Below, one piece after another: positions 16,819 to 23,569 of a stretch of DNA of 64,000 nt. Positions within the stretch are counted from its first letter, which is position 1; each line of letters begins with the position of its first letter. The DNA is taken from positions 62,001-126,000 of the forward strand of contig CAWITA010000027.1 in assembly GCA_963838835.1 (NCBI GenBank). The letters run 5' to 3'. Both the position numbers and the translations under genes were made by a program. The notes under the pieces were generated by a model. It was not told the DNA's origin, made no database searches, and saw nothing but the letters and a program-made list of their open reading frames with translations. The DNA comes from Bog-473 sp963838835. GTDB taxonomy: Bacteria; Actinomycetota; Acidimicrobiia; Acidimicrobiales; RAAP-2.

Positions 16819-18342
16819 TCAAACCGTCGCGGGCGGCACCGGCTGGGGCGGGGGCGGCCCCACGTAGCGTGCCGCGGGGCGGATGAGGCGATTGTGCGCG
16901 GCCTGCTCCATGACGTGGGTGCACCATCCGATGGTGCGCCCGGTGGCGAACGTCGGGGTGAACATCTCGCGTGGGATGCCGCAGGAGTGCATGAGCACGC
17001 CGGCGTAGAACTCGACGTTGGTGTAGAGCTGACGGCCGGGCTTCAGTTCGGCGAGGACGTCGACCGTGGTGCGTTCGACCGACTGGGAGAATTCCACCAG
17101 CGGCCCGCCCAGTCGCTCGGTGACCGAGCGCAGGAGCAGCGACCTCGGGTCATCGGTCTTGTAGACGCGGTGGCCGAAGCCCATGATCCGCTCGCCGTCT
17201 TCGACCGCGTGGCGGATGTAAGCCTCGGCCCGGTCCGCCGTCCCGATGGCGTCGAGCATGTCGAGTGCACGGCTTGGCGCCCCTCCGTGCAGTGGTCCGG
17301 ACAATGCGCCGACCGCGGCCACGATGGCCGCAGCGAGGTCGGCGCCGGTCGACGTGACCACGCGCGCAGTGAAGGTCGATGCGTTGAAGCCGTGGTCGAT
17401 GGTCAGGATCATGTACTGCTCGACGGCGCGGGCGTGCTGCGGGCTCGGCTCGACGCCGGTCAACATGAACAGGTAGTTGGCCGCGCAGCCCAGGTCGTCG
17501 CGAGGCTCGATGGGCTCGTTCCCCTGACGCAGGCGATGCGCCGCCGCCAGGATCGTCGGCACCACCGCGCACAGGCCGACGGCCTGGTCGGCCAGCTCCT
17601 CCGCACCGATGTCGTGCGTGGGGCGCCAGCCGAGCTCGGCCCCGAGCACCGACACCGCGGTGCGCAACACGTCGAGCGGCGCTCCCCGCCGAGAGAGCGC
17701 AGGCAGCAGCGTGCTGAGGCCGGGGGGCATAGCGCGCCGGCGGCGGACCTCCCCGGCGAAGGTCGCCGAGTCCGCCGCCGCGGGCAGGTTGCCTCGGAAC
17801 AACAGGTGCCAGACGTCCTCGAGCGAGCGTGTCTCAGCGAGGTCGACGGCCGAGTACTGCCGGTAGTGGAAGAAGCCCTCCTGCCCGCGGACGTCGCCGA
17901 TGGTCGTCTCGGCCACCACCACGCCCTCGAGGCCGGCCGGAACGTCCCCGCTCGTCTCGGCCGCCGGCCGTATGCGGGCCACGCCCATCAGGTCACGCAG
18001 CGAGACGACGCCAACGCAATGATCCCCTTCGACGACCGGGAGGTGGCGGTAGTGGTGCGAGGTCAGGCTCGCCCAGGCCGCGTCCACGCGCTCGTCAGGC
18101 CCGAGCACGTCGGGTCGCGCCGTCATCCACAGGCGTACCGGCTCCCGGTCGGGCTCACCCGCTCCCGCGGTCGCCCGCAGCAGGTCTCGCTCGGTCAGGA
18201 TGCCGACGACCTTGCCCTCGTCGGTCACCACGACCGAGCCGGTGTCGGCCTGTCGCATCGTCCGTGCGGCCGCCGCCAGGCTGTCGTCGGCGCCGCACGT
18301 CACGGCAGGGGAGGTCATGAGATCGCGCACGATGGTTTCCAT
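16819..18342 (-). CDS. Citrate synthase with N-terminal CBS-domain pair
   Basis: About 507 residues from ATG 18342 (a TTG at 18351 adds three codons). Two CBS motifs occupy about residues 5-125 (VRDLMTSPAVTCGADDSL ... VVGILTERDLL, then RHLPVVEGDHCVGVVSLRDL). A full citrate synthase domain follows (about 140-495) with DHGFNAST, SGPLHGGAPSRAL and MGFGHRVYKTDDPR. The usual catalytic Asp of the NVDFYSG motif is Glu here (TNVEFYAG), as I recall in mycobacterial citrate synthase 2. It would condense oxaloacetate with acetyl- or propionyl-CoA. CBS pairs usually bind adenine nucleotides, so energy-charge control is inferred. The gene is divergent from an HTH-fused citrate synthase. CATAGT lies 8 nt before ATG 18342 with TTTACA as possible -35. 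Confidence 0.88.
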   Translation of the reverse strand: METIVRDLMTSPAVTCGADDSLAAAARTMRQADTGSVVVTDEGKVVGILTERDLLRATAGAGEPDREPVRLWMTARPDVLGPDERVDAAWASLTSHHYRHLPVVEGDHCVGVVSLRDLMGVARIRPAAETSGDVPAGLEGVVVAETTIGDVRGQEGFFHYRQYSAVDLAETRSLEDVWHLLFRGNLPAAADSATFAGEVRRRRAMPPGLSTLLPALSRRGAPLDVLRTAVSVLGAELGWRPTHDIGAEELADQAVGLCAVVPTILAAAHRLRQGNEPIEPRDDLGCAANYLFMLTGVEPSPQHARAVEQYMILTIDHGFNASTFTARVVTSTGADLAAAIVAAVGALSGPLHGGAPSRALDMLDAIGTADRAEAYIRHAVEDGERIMGFGHRVYKTDDPRSLLLRSVTERLGGPLVEFSQSVERTTVDVLAELKPGRQLYTNVEFYAGVLMHSCGIPREMFTPTFATGRTIGWCTHVMEQAAHNRLIRPAARYVGPPPPQPVPPATV

Positions 18343-18374
18343 TACTTCCAACTATGACGCCGATTCCGTGCTCC

Positions 18375-18403
18375 TGTAAACGTTGATCAAGTCAATGTAA
18401 ACT
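18375..18403. promoter_or_regulatory. Divergent citrate synthase promoter region with TGTAAAC repeats
   Basis: Two direct copies of TGTAAAC (18375-18381 and 18396-18402) are exactly 21 bp apart, two helical turns, and flank the palindrome TTGATCAA (18383-18390). The right copy contains the plus-strand -10 box TAAACT (18398-18403), 6 nt before GTG 18410. The left copy, read on the minus strand as GTTTACA, provides a -35-like TTTACA for the CBS citrate synthase. A regulator bound here would control both genes; the HTH domain of the neighbouring citrate synthase is the obvious candidate. Confidence 0.5.
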
Positions 18404-18409
18404 CTCGGA

Positions 18410-19555
18410 GTGGACCGGATGCTCACCACCGAGGAGGCGGCACGCCGGCTGGGGGTCAAGCCCCCCACCCTCTACGCCTACGTGAGCCGCGGCCTGCTCG
18501 AATCCCACCGTGACCCGACGCGGCGCGGCAGCCTCTTCGACCTGGCCGACATCGAGGGGCTGGCGGCGCGCAGCCGGGGCGGGCGCCAGACGGCCACCCG
18601 GCTCGCCACCATCACCACCGGTGTCACCCAGCTCGACCAGCGGCTCGGCCCCATCTACCGCGGGCGCCTCGCCACGGATCTGGCGGCCGGCTCGAGCTTC
18701 GAGGAGGTGGCCGAGCTCCTCTGGCAAACCGGAGCCGGTGACTGGTCCGCCCCCGACCTCGGCCCCTGTCCGCTCGCCGACACGCTCGACCGCATGCGCT
18801 GGGCCCTCGTCATGTGCGGGGCGACCGACGCCCTCCGGTCCGATCTGCGGCCCGACGCCGTCACCCGCGCCGCCCGCCGCTGCGCCGCTGCGCTCACCGG
18901 GGCCATCGGGGACGCCCCGCCCGGCGAGGTCGCCGGCACCTCCGTGGCGATGCGGCTCGCCGCCCGCCTCACGCCCTCGACGGCCATGGTGCCGGCCGCC
19001 GCCGTCAACGCCGCCCTCGTCCTCCTGGCGGACCACGAGCTCGCCACCTCGACCATGGCCGTGCGTGTCGCGGCCTCGGTGCGCGCCGACCTCTACGACG
19101 CGTTGGCGGCGGGGTTGGCGACCCTCGCCGGTCCGTTGCACGGCGGGGCCAGCCAGCAGGCCTTCGAGCTCCTGGTGGCCGCGGAGCGCGACGGGGTGGC
19201 GCGCGCCCTCAACGACGCCCTGCGCCAGCAGGGGCGGCTGCCCGGCTTCGGCCATGCGGTGTACACGAGCGGCGACCCGCGCTTCAGCGTGCTGCAGGCG
19301 CTCGCCGAGCCGTTGCTCACGGAGGAGCGGCGCTCCATCGTGCGCGAGGTCATTTCGCTGGCGGCCGCGCACGACGTCCCCTTGGCCAACTGCGACCTCG
19401 CCTTGGCCGCACTGAGCTGGGGCACGGGGATGCCCCCCGACACCGGGCGCGCGATCTTCGCCGTGGCACGGGTGGCGGGATGGTGCGCCCACTATCTCGA
19501 GGAGTTGGCCGAGCGTCCGCTCCGTTTCCGGGCCCGGGCCGTCTACAGCATCTGA
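18410..19555 (+). CDS. Citrate synthase with N-terminal helix-turn-helix (MerR/excisionase-like)
   Basis: 381 residues. Residues 4-60 form a MerR/excisionase-like DNA-binding domain (MLTTEEAARRLGVKPPTLYA ... SRGLLESHRDPTRRGSLF). The rest is a citrate synthase fold from about 65 on, with DHELATSTMAVRVAAS, AGPLHGGASQQAF, PGFGHAVYTSGDPR and ANCDLALAALSW. The three histidines and the acidic residue expected at the active site appear present, so it may be active, although the region before residue 200 is shorter than in normal citrate synthases. It probably acts as a metabolite-sensing regulator, an enzyme, or both. GTG 18410 has TAAACT 6 nt upstream (leaderless); ATG 18419 with GGAG at 18407-18410 is an alternative. 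Confidence 0.85.
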   Translation: MDRMLTTEEAARRLGVKPPTLYAYVSRGLLESHRDPTRRGSLFDLADIEGLAARSRGGRQTATRLATITTGVTQLDQRLGPIYRGRLATDLAAGSSFEEVAELLWQTGAGDWSAPDLGPCPLADTLDRMRWALVMCGATDALRSDLRPDAVTRAARRCAAALTGAIGDAPPGEVAGTSVAMRLAARLTPSTAMVPAAAVNAALVLLADHELATSTMAVRVAASVRADLYDALAAGLATLAGPLHGGASQQAFELLVAAERDGVARALNDALRQQGRLPGFGHAVYTSGDPRFSVLQALAEPLLTEERRSIVREVISLAAAHDVPLANCDLALAALSWGTGMPPDTGRAIFAVARVAGWCAHYLEELAERPLRFRARAVYSI

Positions 19556-19609
19556 CCAGGTCGTGAGCGGCCAGCTCCGCGGTCGCTCCCATGCCGCGCC
19601 TCGGTCGGT

Positions 19610-19626
19610 TTGTAATGTTGTAATCT
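19610..19626 (+). promoter_or_regulatory. Promoter with TTGTAAT direct repeat
   Basis: TTGTAAT occurs at 19610-19616 and 19618-19624 (8-bp period) in an AT-rich patch. The second overlaps the -10 box TAATCT (19621-19626), which is 7 nt before ATG 19634, so the transcript is probably leaderless. A regulator bound to the repeat would block it; the RHH-like product of the gene itself is a candidate. Confidence 0.4.
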
Positions 19627-19633
19627 CGTAACT

Positions 19634-20095
19634 ATGCCAAATCAGATAACCGCATACTTCACCGACAAGGTGCCCGAGGGCTGGTTCGAGGGCGATCCGG
19701 TCGTGGAGTGGGACGACGAGGAGATCCTCTGCACGGGCGTCCTCCCGCCGTCGGGGGAGGCTGACGCCTTCCGGGAGTCCTCGCGCGTCGAGCGGATGGC
19801 GATCGCCGCTGAAGCCGAGTCGCGCTTCGGACGCAAGGTGTCGTGGGGAGTGACCAGCCGCGGCGCCACGACACTGTTCACGACCCAGAGCACCCCCGTC
19901 ATGTCGCGCCTGCGCTTCCGTGAGCGGGCCGTGCTCGACACGCTGATCGATGCCGGCGTGGCGCGTAGCCGCAGCGAAGCCTTGTCGTGGTGCGTCAAGT
20001 TGGTGGGCCGCCACGAGCGCGAGTGGCTCGATGAGCTACGAGAGGCGCTCACCGGCGTCGAACAGGTCCGAAGCGGGGGGCCGACCCTCATATGA
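19634..20095 (+). CDS. Unrecognised 153-residue protein with possible ribbon-helix-helix segment
   Basis: Acidic N-terminal half (WFEGDPVVEWDDEEILCTG) with no recognisable fold. The C-terminal ~60 residues (VMSRLRFRERAVLDTLIDAG ... ARSRSEALSWCVKLVGRHER) have the beta-helix-helix pattern and the RSRSEAL turn of ribbon-helix-helix regulators. No family name can be given with confidence. It overlaps the HtrA-like protease gene by 4 bp (ATGA), implying coupled translation and a joint role, for example a substrate, adaptor or repressor of the protease. Confidence 0.6.
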   Translation: MPNQITAYFTDKVPEGWFEGDPVVEWDDEEILCTGVLPPSGEADAFRESSRVERMAIAAEAESRFGRKVSWGVTSRGATTLFTTQSTPVMSRLRFRERAVLDTLIDAGVARSRSEALSWCVKLVGRHEREWLDELREALTGVEQVRSGGPTLI

Positions 20096-21048
20096 CCGGT
20101 GTCCTCGTGAACACCGACAGCCACACGGACGCAGCCGCCGACACCGACGCGCTCGACGCGTACTCCACGACGGTGATCACGGTGGCCGAACGTGTCGTGC
20201 CGTCGGTCGCCGCCCTGAGTGTCACCTCTCGGGGTCGCCCGGGTGCTGGCAGCGGCGTCGTGCTCACCGCCGACGGCTACGTGCTGACGTCGGCGCACGT
20301 GGTGGCCGGAGCCGAACGGGGCCGGGCGACCTTCCCCGACGGCAGAGAGGTGGACTTCGACGTCGTGGGTCGCGACCCGCTCTCCGACCTCGCCGTGCTG
20401 CGCGCGGGCGCCACCGACTTGGTGCAGGTCGACCTCGGTGACGCCGACCGGCTCCGGGTCGGCCAGCTCGTCGTCGCGGTCGGGAATCCCCACGGCTTCG
20501 CCGGCTCCGTCACCGCGGGCGTCGTGAGCGCACTCGGCCGCTCGCTGCCCTCGGGGGGCCGGCTCGTCGAGAACGTGATCCAGACCGACGCCGCCCTCAA
20601 CCCGGGAAACTCCGGCGGCGCCCTGGTCGACTCCCGGGCGAGGCTCGTGGGCGTCAACACCGCGTTGGCCGGCGTCGGGCTCGGTCTCGCCGTCCCGGTC
20701 AACGGCACCACGCTCGAGCTCGTCGCCACGCTGATCCGTGACGGGCGGGTCCGGCGCGCCTACCTCGGTGTCGTGGGCGGCGGCCGCCCACTGTCGCCCC
20801 GACGCGCCGAGGAGTTCGGACAGCGGCGCGCCGTGGGCGTGGTGGAGATCGCCCCGGGAAGCCCGGCAGAGCGCGCCGGCCTGCGGCCGACGGACACCAT
20901 CCTCGCCGTGGACGACGTCCTGACCGAGGACGCCGGAGACCTCCAGCGCGCGCTGGTCTCCGACAAGATCGGGCACGCCGTGCGTCTGCGGGTGCTGCGC
21001 GGCGGCGAGGTGCTGAGCGTCAGCGTGATCCCGGCCGAGCTCGGGTAA
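20092..21048 (+). CDS. HtrA/DegP-like serine protease with PDZ domain, no membrane anchor
   Basis: 318 residues. The trypsin-like triad is His69 (LTSAHVV), Asp99 (PLSDLAVL) and Ser174 (PGNSGGALVD). A PDZ domain covers about 225-316 (RRAYLGVVGG ... GLRPTDTILAVDDVLTEDAG). It cleaves misfolded or specific target proteins. Unlike most actinobacterial HtrA proteins, it has no signal peptide or membrane helix before the protease domain: the first ~30 residues are polar (TDSHTDAAADTDALDAYST). It therefore looks cytoplasmic. It is translationally coupled to the preceding RHH-like gene. Confidence 0.88.
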   Translation: MTGVLVNTDSHTDAAADTDALDAYSTTVITVAERVVPSVAALSVTSRGRPGAGSGVVLTADGYVLTSAHVVAGAERGRATFPDGREVDFDVVGRDPLSDLAVLRAGATDLVQVDLGDADRLRVGQLVVAVGNPHGFAGSVTAGVVSALGRSLPSGGRLVENVIQTDAALNPGNSGGALVDSRARLVGVNTALAGVGLGLAVPVNGTTLELVATLIRDGRVRRAYLGVVGGGRPLSPRRAEEFGQRRAVGVVEIAPGSPAERAGLRPTDTILAVDDVLTEDAGDLQRALVSDKIGHAVRLRVLRGGEVLSVSVIPAELG

Positions 21049-21070
21049 CACCGGCCCTACCTGGCCCGGC

Positions 21071-22081
21071 TCAACCCGGGCCGATCACGATGGCGGACGG
21101 GTGCCCGCCGAGTCGGATGGGGGTGCCGACCTTGCCGGTCGCCAGCGCCACCGAGACGAGCGAGCCTGCCTGGAGCGTCACCCACGCCGTCGCGCCGTCG
21201 GCGGTGAGTGCGATCCCCTGGGCGACATCGGGCAGGGCGATGGGTGCCCCGACCACCAGCCCCGGCGTCGTGACCGGCACGACGGCTGTCCCGCCGCACA
21301 CGTAGGCGGTGGTCCCCGTGGGCGCCACCGCGATGCCGGTGGGGTTGAGCGGCAGGAAGACCGAACCCCCCGGCCGTAGGGTCGTCGCATTGATGGGCGT
21401 GAGCGTGTGGTTGGTGAAGTTGCCCACCAGGACCTGCCCCGCTGCCACCGCGATCGCCTGTGGCCCCGGACCCACCGGGATGGCGGCTGCCGCCTGCATC
21501 GTCGACACGTCGATCGGCGTGACCGCGTCGCTCCCGAAGTCGGCGACGAAGGCGGTCGCGGCTCCGGATGGCCCCACAAAGACCGCGAGCGCCACCGGCT
21601 CGGTGCCGACCGGCACCGGCCGGCCGGCCCGCCATGTCCCGAGATCCACCGGGGTGACGGTGTTCGAATCGAGGTTCGCCACCAGTGCAATGCCCCTGCC
21701 GCGGGACCCGCCGGGCGCCACTGCCACGGCGTCGGGCTCGACGCCTACTCCCGCGCTCCGCACCACCTCATGGGTGGCGGCGTCGATCTCGTGCAGCTGG
21801 TCGTCGCCTTGGGTCACGACGAGCAGACCCGACCCACCGGGCGCGTACGCCAGCGCAGAAGGCAGGCTGCCGACGGCCACGGGAGGGCCGACCTCGCGCC
21901 GGTTCACGTTCACCGGCGTGACGTCCATGCCGGGCAGCGTCACCGAGGCGCCCTTCGTCACCCAGGCCACGTCGTGGGCCGAGGCGCTGTCGACCGGCAT
22001 CGAGCAGGCCACGAGGGCGGGCAGCAGGGCCAGCAGGCCGAGCGGGAGCGCGCGGCGGGATCGCACGCTTCGCTCAGCCAC
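21071..22081 (-). CDS. YncE-like beta-propeller lipoprotein
   Basis: 336 residues from GTG 22081. A lipoprotein signal runs RRALPLGLLALLPALVAC with lipobox LVAC and the lipidated cysteine at about residue 26. The mature protein consists of repeated ~40-residue blades with motifs such as VGVEPDAVAVAPGG, VANLDSNTVTPVDL, VADFGSDAVTPIDV, VGNFTNHTLTPIN and PTGIAVAPTGTTAYV, typical of YncE/NHL-type propellers with VxxxxxNTVTPI repeats. It should be anchored outside the membrane; ligand unknown. Its start overlaps the 3' end of the aminotransferase gene by 8 bp, so the two are co-transcribed. The earlier in-frame start at 22153 would lie deep inside that gene and spoil the signal peptide. Confidence 0.83.
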   Translation of the reverse strand: MAERSVRSRRALPLGLLALLPALVACSMPVDSASAHDVAWVTKGASVTLPGMDVTPVNVNRREVGPPVAVGSLPSALAYAPGGSGLLVVTQGDDQLHEIDAATHEVVRSAGVGVEPDAVAVAPGGSRGRGIALVANLDSNTVTPVDLGTWRAGRPVPVGTEPVALAVFVGPSGAATAFVADFGSDAVTPIDVSTMQAAAAIPVGPGPQAIAVAAGQVLVGNFTNHTLTPINATTLRPGGSVFLPLNPTGIAVAPTGTTAYVCGGTAVVPVTTPGLVVGAPIALPDVAQGIALTADGATAWVTLQAGSLVSVALATGKVGTPIRLGGHPSAIVIGPG

Positions 22082-23477
22082 GGGCGCAGGCGGCACCGGC
22101 CGGACGGTCCGCGGCGCGCCACCCGCTGGCCTCGCCCTCGGGCCAGAAGTCACCCGTCACGGCGTCCTGTACGTAGGGCGCCGGTGCGGGTTCCCCGGCC
22201 GCGAGCACGCGCAGCGCGTCGAGCAGCGCGTCGACGTCGTCGTTCGAGGTGCCGAGGCCGCAACTGGCCCTGACGGCGCCGGGGATCGCGCCGCGGTTGC
22301 CTCGGCGCACCGCGTCGCGTGCCCGGGCCACGCCCTCTTTGTCGACGCCGAGAAGCCGGAGGAGATAGGGGTGTGCGCAGAAGCACCCGTGCCGAACGCC
22401 GACTCCGAACTCGGCGCTCAAGCGTGCCGCCACCAGCGCGTGGTGCATCCCCTCGACCGTGAACGTCGCGACGGCGAGTCCGTCCCGATCGGGTCCGTCG
22501 TCGCTCGCGCGCGGTCCGAGGACGCGGATGCCGTCGATCGCCCGCAGTCCGTCGTGGAGCCGAGCAGAGAGGGCGGCCTCGTGGGCGCAGACGGTGTCCC
22601 ACCCGATCCGCGCCAGTTCGTCCATCGCCGTGCCGAAGGCGACCGCCCCGACGACGTTGGGTGAGCCGGCCTCCTCGCGTTCGGGTGGCTCCGTCCAGAT
22701 CACCTCGTCGAGGTCGACCAGATCGACCGCGCCGCCGCCCGCGAGGAACGGGTCGCCGGTCTCGAAAGTGTGCCTCGGGGCGATCAGTGCCCCGGCGCCG
22801 AAGGGTGCGTAGAGCTTGTGACCGCTAAAGGCGACGAAGTCCGGGCCGGCCGGGAGCGGACGGTGCGGGGCGAGCTGCGCCGCGTCGAGCAGAACCGGGA
22901 TGCCGCGCTCGTGCGCCGCCGTGCAGATCTCCTCGACCGGTGGCAACCAGCCCGTGACGTTCGAGGCTCCGGTCAGCGCCAGCAGGGCCGGTCGTCGCCC
23001 GTCGTCGAGCACGCGGACGACATCGTCGGTGCCGAAGGCGCCGTCGGTGCCACACTCCACCCAGCGCCGCGCCGCGACGCGGGCCCAGGGGAGCAGGTTG
23101 GCGTGGTGCTCGACCACGGTGGTGGCCACCACGTCGTCGGGGTCGAGCCGGAGCCGGTAGGCCAAGTGGTTGATGGCCTCGGTGGTGTTGCGCACGAGGA
23201 CAACCACGTCGTCACCTCCGGCGGGCCGGCCGGCGAAGTGGTGCACCGCGTCGCGGGCCGCCTCGTACTCCGCGGTGGCACGGCGTGACTTGTAGCCCGC
23301 CCCGCGGTGCACGCTCGAGTACCAGGGCAAGAAGTCGTTGACTCGGTCGGCCACCGCCTGGAGGGCCGGTGTCGAGGCGGCACAGTCGAGGTCGCGGTAG
23401 GGCCGGTCCACGCCGTCGAGGCAGGGCACCGGAGCGTGGGCCCCGACCAGCGGCGCGACGGCGGCCTCCGTTGTCAC
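22074..23477 (-). CDS. Class-V aminotransferase (cysteine desulfurase/SufS-like)
   Basis: 467 residues, PLP enzyme of fold type I. The Schiff-base lysine is about residue 221 (FVAFSGHKLYAPFGAGAL), the pyridine-binding Asp is near 198 (GIPVLLDAAQLAPH), and His124/125 lie in TVVEHHANLLPW. A cysteine-containing loop RHGCFCAHPYLLRLL occurs where SufS has its active Cys, so a desulfurase or related C-S lyase activity is plausible, but no suf or isc genes are nearby. GTG 23477 is preceded on the minus strand by TAAGGT with a 6-nt gap (leaderless). The first ~25 residues are not conserved. Coupled to the propeller lipoprotein. Confidence 0.85.
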   Translation of the reverse strand: MTTEAAVAPLVGAHAPVPCLDGVDRPYRDLDCAASTPALQAVADRVNDFLPWYSSVHRGAGYKSRRATAEYEAARDAVHHFAGRPAGGDDVVVLVRNTTEAINHLAYRLRLDPDDVVATTVVEHHANLLPWARVAARRWVECGTDGAFGTDDVVRVLDDGRRPALLALTGASNVTGWLPPVEEICTAAHERGIPVLLDAAQLAPHRPLPAGPDFVAFSGHKLYAPFGAGALIAPRHTFETGDPFLAGGGAVDLVDLDEVIWTEPPEREEAGSPNVVGAVAFGTAMDELARIGWDTVCAHEAALSARLHDGLRAIDGIRVLGPRASDDGPDRDGLAVATFTVEGMHHALVAARLSAEFGVGVRHGCFCAHPYLLRLLGVDKEGVARARDAVRRGNRGAIPGAVRASCGLGTSNDDVDALLDALRVLAAGEPAPAPYVQDAVTGDFWPEGEASGWRAADRPAGAACARG

Positions 23478-23569
23478 GCCGTCACCTTACGAAAGCGCGG
23501 GCGACCGGCGGTACCAGGCGGGACCACGGCGACCGGCTGGGCGCCGAGGCGACCGCGGCGTCTGGCGGC

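Noticed and set aside
18392..20014. 540-codon minus-strand ORF opposite the HTH-citrate synthase
   Set aside because: Low-complexity Gly/Arg/His composition and complete overlap with a well-supported gene.
21071..22153. Lipoprotein start at 22153
   Set aside because: It would put 24 Pro/Arg-rich residues before the signal peptide and lies well inside the aminotransferase gene; GTG 22081 gives a clean lipoprotein signal.
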